The notes beneath the pieces were generated by a model, which saw only the letters and a list, made by a program, of their open reading frames with translations, did not search any database and had not been told where the DNA came from. Below, piece by piece: positions 25,718-32,957 of a stretch of DNA of 64,000 nt (positions are counted from its first letter, which is position 1; the number at the start of each line of letters is the position of its first letter). Source of the DNA: Acidobacteriota bacterium. Lineage in GTDB: Bacteria; Acidobacteriota; Blastocatellia; Pyrinomonadales; Pyrinomonadaceae. Made by a program: the position numbers and the translations under genes. Where the stretch lies: assembly GCA_029781855.1 (NCBI GenBank), contig JAKOVX010000039.1:1-64000 (forward strand), in the 5' to 3' direction.

Positions 25718-25817
25718 GGGGAATGTGAAGCTAAATACTATTTTACCGGTTCACTTTGCTAATCCAGGTGACTGCGAAATCTCTTAACGGAGACATCTCC
25801 TGACGATCACATTCCCC
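25718..25817. repeat. 100-bp element bounded by perfect 11-bp inverted repeats
   Basis: GGGGAATGTGA (25718-25728) is exactly complementary to TCACATTCCCC (25807-25817). Pairing resumes outside (GTTTTGG with CCAAAAAC) after a short asymmetric bulge. Small hairpins such as GGAG/CTCC (25789-25800) lie inside. It could be a MITE-like insertion or a structured leader; no target-site duplication was recognised. Confidence 0.5.
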
Positions 25818-25932
25818 CAAAAACAGTACTAAATTGAAATAGAGAAGGCACCGAGACTCTAGGTTTGGCTGGAGGGCTTACGCCAATCGACGAATAGTCC
25901 CAATTATCTGGAAAGTTAACTATGACCGCGGT

Positions 25933-25948
25933 GTTAATTTATGTTAAC
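25933..25948. promoter_or_regulatory. GTTAA-N6-TTAAC palindrome, candidate operator
   Basis: A 16-bp inverted repeat with flanking near-symmetry (CGCG on the left, CGCG on the right) about 300 bp upstream of GH95. Symmetry suggests a dimeric regulator site; no regulator gene is adjacent. Confidence 0.3.
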
Positions 25949-26010
25949 GCGTGTCACAAGTAATGCCTGAAAACAGACCTAAATCGAGGGGCATCAGATG
26001 GGTTTTGCCG

Positions 26011-26066
26011 AAACGACGACAAAGCGGGAACGAATATGAGCATTTTTTCCTCGATATTCGTCGTTT
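26011..26066. promoter_or_regulatory. Imperfect long inverted repeat upstream of GH95
   Basis: AAACGACGA (26011-26019) pairs with TCGTCGTTT (26058-26066), and alternatively CGAATAT (26031-26037) pairs with ATATTCG (26054-26060). The two pairings share bases at 26058-26060, so they could be mutually exclusive folds of a leader. A TTTTTT run lies in the loop (26043-26048). Function is not known. Confidence 0.35.
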
Positions 26067-26247
26067 TGTTGCGCGGACGGACATTTCATCGTCATTTGAC
26101 GCCGTGGTTTCCTATATTCGTTTTGGCAATTTGCGTATAATCGATCACAGCTAGAAACAGCCAAACCGCAGACACAGTAGTTATCAAATCACTTGGACAT
26201 CTCGTTCAGGGCAACGTGGCTTAGCGGACGCCCGACTTTATACGCCG

Positions 26248-28701
26248 ATGAGGACCTTCAGAATCGTATTTCTCATACTGTTATTCGGATCTGCTGCCCT
26301 GCCGCAGAACTCGGGGTCTGTACACAACGGCCGCGGCAACGAGCCCGACCCTTCAACTTATGTTTGGTTTTCGGGACCTGCGACGAAATGGGATGAAGCT
26401 CTACCGGTGGGAAACGGCCGGCTCGGTGCAATGGTGTTTGGAGGAGTCCAGGAAGAACGCCTGCAGCTGAATGAGGATACGTATTGGACCGGTGGCCCAT
26501 ATTCTACCGTCGTTAAAGGCGGCTACAAGTTCCTGCCGGAGATCCAGAGACTTGTCTTTGCTGAGAAGTACCTTGACGCTCACAATCTGTTTGGTCGGCA
26601 CTTAATGGGTTACCCTGTCGAACAGCAAAAATACCAGAGCCTCGCCAATCTCCACCTTTTCTTTGATCAAGGCAAGGAGATTTCAGGATATCGCCGGCTC
26701 CTCGATCTTCGCGACGGTGTTGTAACGACGATTTTCTCTTTGAAAGGTGTCCAATTTAAACGTGAAGTTTTTGCTTCGGCACCCGATCAGGTGATCGTTG
26801 TTCGGCTGACTGCGGACAAGCCGGCACAGATCACTTTTACGGCGAATTTGAGAGGCGTACGAAATCAGGCTCATTCCAATTACGGTACCGACTATTTTCA
26901 AATGGATCCGGTCGGAAGTGACGGTCTCGTCGTTACGGGAAAATCTGCTGATTATCTCGGTATCAGCGGAAAACTCCGATACGAAGCCCGCGTAAAGGCC
27001 GTCGCGGAAGGTGGAGAGGTCAGTACGAACGGCGTTGACCTCAACGTCAAGAATGCCAACTCGGTCACCCTTTACTTTGCGGCGGCGACGAATTTTGTCA
27101 ATTACCGTGATGTAAGTGGAGACCAGCACGCGAAGGTTGAGTCCTACCTTCGGAATGTAAAAGGTAAATCATATGATGCTGTAAAGGCCGCGGCCTTGTC
27201 GGATTACATGGGACTCTACGATCGCGCGTCGCTTTCGATGCCGGCCACAGAAAATTCCTACTTGCCGACAAACGAACGAAAAGAAAAGAATCAGACCTCT
27301 CCTGACCCAAGCCTTGCGGCACTCGCTTACAATTTTGGGCGTTACCTTTTGATCTCATCCTCACGTCCGGGCACGCAGCCGGCCAATTTGCAGGGCATTT
27401 GGAATGATGACCAAAATCCGGCGTGGGATTCAAAATATACGACCAATATTAACGCAGAGATGAACTACTGGGCGGTGGACTCGGCGAACCTGTCGGAGCT
27501 CGGCACACCGTTCTATAAGATGATCAGCGAACTGACCGACCAGGGTTCGCAGGTCGCTCGTGAACATTACGGGGCTCGCGGCTGGGTCGTTCATCAGAAT
27601 ACCGATATCTGGCGGGTCGCGGCGCCGATGGACGGGCCCAGTTGGGGAACTTTCACCGTGGGCGGTGCCTGGCTCTGTACGCACTTGTGGGAACATTACG
27701 AATATTCGCAGGACAAGGCGTTTCTCGCTGATAATTACCCCGTGATCGAGGGGTCAGTGCAGTTCTTCATCGACTTTTTGGTGAAACACCCGAACGGCAA
27801 ATGGCTCGTCACCAATCCGTCGACGTCGCCCGAGAATTTCCCTGACGGCGGCGGCAACAAACCATACTTTGACGAGGTGACAGGTAGCAGACTGCCAGGC
27901 ACGACCATATGTGCCGGTTCGTCGATCGATATGCAGATCCTCTACGATCTGTTTGGATATTATCTGAAGGCGTCTGAGATACTCGGCAAGAATTCACAGC
28001 TTATCGAACGCGTTCGCTCGGCCAGAGAACAGCTTGTCCCGCCGCAGATCGGTTCGGACGGTTCTCTTCAAGAGTGGGCGGACGATTGGCGATCGCTGGA
28101 GAAGAACCACCGGCACTTTTCACACCTTTATGGTCTCTATCCGGGCCGGGTGCTTTGGGACAAACGAACACCGAAATTTGTCGAAGCTTACAAAAAGGTT
28201 TTGAACGAGCGCGGCGACGGCGGAAAGGGCTTCTCGATGGCCTGGAAGATGGCTCTGTGGGCACGCCTGGGCGACGGCGATCGTGCCAACAAGATCTTCA
28301 AGGGCTACCTAAACGAACAGAGCTGTTCTCAACTCTTCGCCCTTTGCGGCAAGTCCTTGCAGGTCGATGGTTCGCTTGGAATGACCGCCGCGATCACTGA
28401 AATGCTTATGCAGTCGCAGGACGCGGCCATTAACCTGCTGCCAGCACTCCCGGAAGAATGGCCGAGCGGCGAGTTTCGAGGCGTTAGGACGCGTGGTGGA
28501 TTTGAACTGGATTTTCAGTGGGAAGACAGGCGGATCACGTGGCTGAAGGTCACTTCGAAAGCAGGCAGCACATTTCGAATGCGATCCGATTCTGAGATGA
28601 ATTTGACGGTAAACGGGACCGGGCGACCGTTGATCCCGAAAGACGGAATTGTCGAATTCCCAACGGCGAAAGGCGTCGAATACTTGCTACAAATAAAATA
28701 G
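26248..28701 (+). CDS. Glycoside hydrolase family 95 (alpha-L-fucosidase / alpha-L-galactosidase type)
   Basis: An 817-residue secreted enzyme with signal MRTFRIVFLILLFGSAALP. The N-terminal hallmark (WFSGPATKWDEALPVGNGRLGAMVFGG, then LNEDTYWTGGP) is diagnostic of GH95. The central (alpha/alpha)6 barrel includes NLQGIWNDDQNPAWDSKYTTNINAEMNYW, and the C-terminal beta domain follows FEL. GH95 inverts alpha-1,2-fucosyl or alpha-L-galactosyl linkages of host or plant glycans such as xyloglucan. Length is normal. The ribosome site before ATG 26248 is weak. It is followed 34 bases later by a DPP4-type peptidase, suggesting glycoprotein or plant-debris use. Confidence 0.9.
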   Translation: MRTFRIVFLILLFGSAALPQNSGSVHNGRGNEPDPSTYVWFSGPATKWDEALPVGNGRLGAMVFGGVQEERLQLNEDTYWTGGPYSTVVKGGYKFLPEIQRLVFAEKYLDAHNLFGRHLMGYPVEQQKYQSLANLHLFFDQGKEISGYRRLLDLRDGVVTTIFSLKGVQFKREVFASAPDQVIVVRLTADKPAQITFTANLRGVRNQAHSNYGTDYFQMDPVGSDGLVVTGKSADYLGISGKLRYEARVKAVAEGGEVSTNGVDLNVKNANSVTLYFAAATNFVNYRDVSGDQHAKVESYLRNVKGKSYDAVKAAALSDYMGLYDRASLSMPATENSYLPTNERKEKNQTSPDPSLAALAYNFGRYLLISSSRPGTQPANLQGIWNDDQNPAWDSKYTTNINAEMNYWAVDSANLSELGTPFYKMISELTDQGSQVAREHYGARGWVVHQNTDIWRVAAPMDGPSWGTFTVGGAWLCTHLWEHYEYSQDKAFLADNYPVIEGSVQFFIDFLVKHPNGKWLVTNPSTSPENFPDGGGNKPYFDEVTGSRLPGTTICAGSSIDMQILYDLFGYYLKASEILGKNSQLIERVRSAREQLVPPQIGSDGSLQEWADDWRSLEKNHRHFSHLYGLYPGRVLWDKRTPKFVEAYKKVLNERGDGGKGFSMAWKMALWARLGDGDRANKIFKGYLNEQSCSQLFALCGKSLQVDGSLGMTAAITEMLMQSQDAAINLLPALPEEWPSGEFRGVRTRGGFELDFQWEDRRITWLKVTSKAGSTFRMRSDSEMNLTVNGTGRPLIPKDGIVEFPTAKGVEYLLQIK

Positions 28702-28735
28702 GTCCCCCGGGATTTGTCGACTGAACTTATCAACC

Positions 28736-30970
28736 ATGAAGATCCGAGCAGCCATAATCACAAGCATATTACTAACTCTCGTTTTGGCGTCCTTTGTACA
28801 GATCCGAGCTCAAGACAATGCTCTGACACTTGAGAACATCTACACGAACGGTGCATTTAGGTCGAAAGGCTTCGGGCCGGTGCGTTGGATGAAAGACAGC
28901 AAAGGCTACTCGACGGTCGAGACAAATAAGGATCTTGGCGGCCAGGAGATCGTTCGTTACGATGCGCAGACCGGCTCTCGTACGGTGCTTGTAGCCGCAA
29001 ATCAGTTAGTGCCTGAGGTTGGAAAATCGCCACTCGCTATCGATAACTACGAATGGTCGGACGACAATGCGCAGATGCTGATCTTTACGAATACTAAGAA
29101 GGTTTGGCGGTATAACACGCGCGGCGATTATTGGGTACTCAACATCAAGAGCGGCAAGCTACAGCAACTCGGCAGGGGGCTTGAGCCTAGTACGTTGATG
29201 TTTGCCAAATTCTCGCCCGACGGCACACGCGTTGGCTACGTGAGCAAGCAGAATATCTACGTGGAGGACATTGCTGCGGAAAGGGTCACGCAGATCACGA
29301 GTGACGGCGGCGGCAATATCATCAACGGCACGTTCGACTGGGTATATGAAGAAGAACTGGATTGCCGCGACGGTTTCCGGTGGAGCCCCGACGGCAATAC
29401 GATCGCCTATTGGCAATCGGACACCAAGAACATCGGAACTTTTTACCTGATCGACAACGTGTCAGGCATCTACTCGAAACCGATACCTCTTCCGTATCCG
29501 AAGGTAGGCACCAAGCTCTCAGCGGTCAAGGTCGGTGTCATCCCCGCGACGGGTGGCAAAACGAAATGGCTGGCGGTGCCGGGCGACCCGACCAATAATT
29601 ATATTGCGAGAATGGATTTCATTCCGAATTCGAACGAACTGATGATCCAGCAGCTCAATCGGTTGCAGAACACAAACAAGGTCTGGATCGCGAACGCCGG
29701 CACACTGACACTCAACAATATTCTCACGGAAACTGACACGGCCTTTCTTGATCTCCATGACAATATTCGATGGCTGGACGGCGAGAAATATTTCACGTGG
29801 ACGAGCGAGCGAGACGGTTGGATGCATCTTTACCGCGTCTCGCGCGACGGCAAAGAGATCAAGCCGATCACGAACGGTGAATTTGACGTCGTTAATATCA
29901 ATTGCATCGACCCGGTCGGCGGTTATGTCTACTACATCGCTTCGCCGGACAGTTTTATCGAGCGATACCTGTACCGCAGCCGTCTCGATGGCACCGGCGG
30001 AGCCGAACGCGTCACGCCCGCCGGCACACCGGGCCACAATTCGTATCAGATGTCGGCTGACGCACATTGGGCGATCCTCACTTTTAGCAATTCGGTTACG
30101 CCGAGCCGAATTTCACTAGTCCATTTACCTGAACACAAGGAGGCCAAATTGCTTGTGGATAATCACGAGCTAAAGGCAAAATACGACGCCCTAGGCCTTC
30201 GGCCAAAGGAATTCTTTAAGGTCGACATCGGCGATGACAAGCTTGATGCGTATATGATCAAGCCGGCAAATTTCGACCCGGCGAAGAAATACCCGCTGCT
30301 CTTTTACGTGTACGGTGAACCGGCCGGCACCACCGTCCAGAACAATTGGGACGGCGGCGAAGGTCTGTGGCATCAGTACATGGCAAACAAAGGCTACGTC
30401 ATCGTCAGCGTCGACAACCGCGGCACCAAAACACCCCGCGGCCATGCCTGGCGCCAGTCGATATACGGCCAGATCGGCATTCTTGCATCCCAGGATCAGA
30501 GCAAGGCCGCGACGGAGATACTCAAAAAGTTCGATTTCCTCGACGCAAAACGCGTCGGCATATGGGGCTGGAGCGGTGGTGGTCAGATGACACTCAATTG
30601 TATGTTCCGCTACCCCGAGATCTATAAAACGGGCCTGGCGGTTTCGTTCGTTTCGGACCAAAAGCTTTACGACGCTACCTATCAGGAACGCTACATGGGC
30701 CTGCTCGACGGCAATGCCAAGGGCTACCACGACGGCTCACCGATCAATTATGCAAAGAACCTGCAGGGTAATCTGATGATCATTCACGGCACGGGCGACG
30801 ATAACGTGCATTATCAAAGTTTTGAGATGCTCGTGAATGAATTGATCAAGAACAACAAGCTCTTCTCAATGATGTCCTACCCGATGCGAACCCATAGCAT
30901 TAGCGAAGGAGCGAACACAACGCTGCATTTGCGGCGAACGATGGAAAAATATTGGCTGGCGAACCTGTAA
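28736..30970 (+). CDS. Dipeptidyl peptidase IV-type S9B peptidase
   Basis: A 744-residue exported serine peptidase with signal peptide ending QIRAQD. An eight-bladed-type propeller spans about 40-480, and the alpha/beta-hydrolase about 490-744. The catalytic Ser is 613 (GWSGGG), Asp 688/689 (GTGDDNVH) and His 720 (RTHSISEG). The acidic pair that binds the free N-terminus in DPP4 is present at Glu205-Glu206 (DWVYEEEL), coincidentally the human numbering. It should release Xaa-Pro or Xaa-Ala dipeptides from oligopeptides in the periplasm. It is followed after five bases by an L-serine dehydratase, linking peptide breakdown to amino-acid catabolism. Confidence 0.93.
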   Translation: MKIRAAIITSILLTLVLASFVQIRAQDNALTLENIYTNGAFRSKGFGPVRWMKDSKGYSTVETNKDLGGQEIVRYDAQTGSRTVLVAANQLVPEVGKSPLAIDNYEWSDDNAQMLIFTNTKKVWRYNTRGDYWVLNIKSGKLQQLGRGLEPSTLMFAKFSPDGTRVGYVSKQNIYVEDIAAERVTQITSDGGGNIINGTFDWVYEEELDCRDGFRWSPDGNTIAYWQSDTKNIGTFYLIDNVSGIYSKPIPLPYPKVGTKLSAVKVGVIPATGGKTKWLAVPGDPTNNYIARMDFIPNSNELMIQQLNRLQNTNKVWIANAGTLTLNNILTETDTAFLDLHDNIRWLDGEKYFTWTSERDGWMHLYRVSRDGKEIKPITNGEFDVVNINCIDPVGGYVYYIASPDSFIERYLYRSRLDGTGGAERVTPAGTPGHNSYQMSADAHWAILTFSNSVTPSRISLVHLPEHKEAKLLVDNHELKAKYDALGLRPKEFFKVDIGDDKLDAYMIKPANFDPAKKYPLLFYVYGEPAGTTVQNNWDGGEGLWHQYMANKGYVIVSVDNRGTKTPRGHAWRQSIYGQIGILASQDQSKAATEILKKFDFLDAKRVGIWGWSGGGQMTLNCMFRYPEIYKTGLAVSFVSDQKLYDATYQERYMGLLDGNAKGYHDGSPINYAKNLQGNLMIIHGTGDDNVHYQSFEMLVNELIKNNKLFSMMSYPMRTHSISEGANTTLHLRRTMEKYWLANL

Positions 30971-30975
30971 TTGCG

Positions 30976-32541
30976 ATGACGAAACACCCAAGCATTTTCA
31001 ACGACGTGATCGGCCCCGTTATGCGGGGCCCGTCAAGCTCGCACTGCGCAGCATCGCTCCGCATCGCCCGCCTCTGCCGTGACCTGATGGGCGGCGATAT
31101 TTCGCACATCCTTATCGAATTTGACCCGAACGGCTCACTTGCAACCACGCACCGCGATCAAGGCTCGGACATGGGCCTTTTCGGTGGATTCCTCGGCTGG
31201 GAGGCAGACGACGACCGCCTGCCCGATTCCGAACGCCACCTCGCAGAAGCCGGCATCGATGTCGAGATCAAGATCGTCGACATCGGCCACGAACACCCAA
31301 ACACGTACAAGATCACGCTCTCAAACGCCGCGGAAACCCACTGTCTAATCGCCATCTCCACCGGCGGCGGAATGATCGAGGTGATCGAGATCGATAGGGC
31401 AGCTGTTTCAATGGCAGGCGACTATTTCGAGACGCTTATTTATTGCACAGAGCCTGAAAGGATCGCCGGCGTGTTACGCACTGAGGGAGTGTATGACGTG
31501 ATCGCAATTCATCATGGCGAACTGAATTTTGTTGAGCTCAAATCGAGAACGGCACCGCATGTTGACGCTTTGGCGGCATTGAATCAAGTTCATTTTATCC
31601 GCTCCCTCAATCCCGTCCTGCCGATCCTCGCCCGCAAAGACCTTACCGTTCCCTTCTCGAACTGCAGTGAAATGCTCGAATATCAGGCGGGCACCGATCT
31701 AAAGCTCTGGGAACTTGCCGCCGAATACGAGGCGTCTCGAGGCGGTATCTCGACCGAAGATGTCTTCGAAAAGATGCGTGCTGTCGTGCGGGTGATGGAC
31801 GGTGCCATTCGTAACGGCCTAAACGGCACTGAATACGCGGACCGCATCCTCGGCAGCCAGTCGCTCCAATTGCGGGAACAGCTCGAAAAGAAAACGCTTA
31901 TCGGCGGCGAAGCCAATAACACGATCATTCTGTACGTCTCGGCCACAATGGAGACAAAAAGCTCAATGGGAGTGATTGTCGCGGCCCCGACCGCCGGTTC
32001 GTGCGGAGCCCTTCCGGGTGCGGTATTTGGTACGGCACATTCATTAGGTTTAGGCGAGGACGAGATCGTAAAGGCAATGCTCTCGGCGGGCCTGATCGGA
32101 GTATTTATCACATCCGGTGCAACATTTGCCGCCGAGGTCGGCGGTTGTATGGCCGAAACCGGTTCCGGAGGGGGCATGGCAGCGGCAGCAATTGCCGAAA
32201 TGGCCGGCGGAACGCTCGATCAGTCTATCGGAGCCGCCTCGCTCGCCCTGCAAAATTCGCTCGGCCTTATCTGCGATCCCATCGGCAACCGCGTCGAAGC
32301 CCCTTGTTTAGGGCGAAACGTCATGGCCGCCACAAATGCTGTCGCCTGTGCAAACATGGCTTTGTCCAACTATGAGCATTTGATACCGCTCGATGAGGTT
32401 ATCGATACAATGAAAGAGGTCGGCGATCGTATCCATAACACGCTGCGTTGTACCAACCTTGGTGGGCTTTCGATCACTCGCACAGCCAGAAAGATCGGCG
32501 AAACGCTAACTGAGCGACAAGCATTTTTCAAGAGCTGCTGA
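30976..32541 (+). CDS. sdaA: L-serine ammonia-lyase (L-serine dehydratase), single-chain iron-sulfur type
   Basis: A 521-residue cytoplasmic enzyme converting L-serine to pyruvate and ammonia with a [4Fe-4S] cluster. ATG 30976 starts five bases after the peptidase stop; a TTG at 30952 would overlap that gene. The N-terminal beta domain (about 1-150, FNDVIGPVMRGPSSSHCAA) precedes the alpha domain (about 240-515; APTAGSCGALPGAVFG, GGCMAETGSGGG, LICDPIGNRVEAPCLGRN, RCTNLGG) with the conserved cysteines. It probably burns serine freed by the peptidases upstream. It is the last gene before the tRNA-like remnant. Confidence 0.92.
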   Translation: MTKHPSIFNDVIGPVMRGPSSSHCAASLRIARLCRDLMGGDISHILIEFDPNGSLATTHRDQGSDMGLFGGFLGWEADDDRLPDSERHLAEAGIDVEIKIVDIGHEHPNTYKITLSNAAETHCLIAISTGGGMIEVIEIDRAAVSMAGDYFETLIYCTEPERIAGVLRTEGVYDVIAIHHGELNFVELKSRTAPHVDALAALNQVHFIRSLNPVLPILARKDLTVPFSNCSEMLEYQAGTDLKLWELAAEYEASRGGISTEDVFEKMRAVVRVMDGAIRNGLNGTEYADRILGSQSLQLREQLEKKTLIGGEANNTIILYVSATMETKSSMGVIVAAPTAGSCGALPGAVFGTAHSLGLGEDEIVKAMLSAGLIGVFITSGATFAAEVGGCMAETGSGGGMAAAAIAEMAGGTLDQSIGAASLALQNSLGLICDPIGNRVEAPCLGRNVMAATNAVACANMALSNYEHLIPLDEVIDTMKEVGDRIHNTLRCTNLGGLSITRTARKIGETLTERQAFFKSC

Positions 32542-32957
32542 AGCGTCGCGAAACGGCTCAAGAACGATGTCTTGTAGGTTAGGGTCTTATGCGCGAAACC
32601 AATTAGATCAGCAAACTTTGGGCGTCGAGAATCGGTGAGCGTTACGGTCAATCGAGAATTGCCATCATCGGCTTTGGTAAGTCGTGAACAGTGGATCATC
32701 TTCCGTTGAAAAGGGATGAACGCGGACATTTAGAAACAGCCGTCAGAACCCAACAAATAGTAGACATTTAGAACACGTGGACTTCTTAATGCACCTTGTG
32801 ACAGCTATCACATCCATTTTCCGCATTACTTAGTAGTATTCAACACTCACCGAAGCAGGAATTGTGTCCACGGGATTCCTGTGGCTTCGTTCCCTGTTTT
32901 TGAATCAACTATCCTTTTGCGAGGCGGTCCAAACGCCGTGCGGGAAGGAGAACGAAA
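32542..32957. other. 416-bp intergenic region containing a tRNA-Asn remnant
   Basis: No gene is supported. The left part holds the degenerate tRNA-Asn 3' copy; the right part leads to the AAGGAG ribosome site of the SulP gene (32945-32950). No clear terminator for the serine dehydratase gene was found. Confidence 0.5.
32572..32614 (+). repeat. Degenerate copy of the tRNA-Asn 3' end and trailing sequence (candidate attachment-site remnant)
   Basis: Aligned without gaps to 18-60 of the window, 34 of 43 bases match, including an uninterrupted CCAATTAGATCA (32599-32610 against 45-56). The match covers the T-arm, acceptor strand and CCA plus bases beyond the tRNA. The T-arm no longer pairs well and no anticodon arm is present, so it is not a functional tRNA. 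Confidence 0.65.

Larger units (their letters stand above)
25565..26247. other. 683-bp non-coding region with several inverted repeats
   Basis: No convincing gene is seen here. The region separates the D-peptide run from the GH95 gene. It contains a terminal-inverted-repeat element (25718-25817), a GTTAA/TTAAC palindrome (25933-25948) and a larger imperfect inverted repeat (26011-26066). A T tract (TTCTTTTTTC, about 25585-25596) lies after the VanX-type gene but without a clear stem. Confidence 0.5.

Noticed and set aside
25951..26154. Possible 67-residue peptide in the gap before GH95
   Set aside because: No ribosome site or similarity, and it spans the inverted repeats, which explain the sequence better.
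32572..32614. A functional second tRNA-Asn gene
   Set aside because: No anticodon arm lies upstream and the T-arm pairing is broken; only a 3' remnant is supported.
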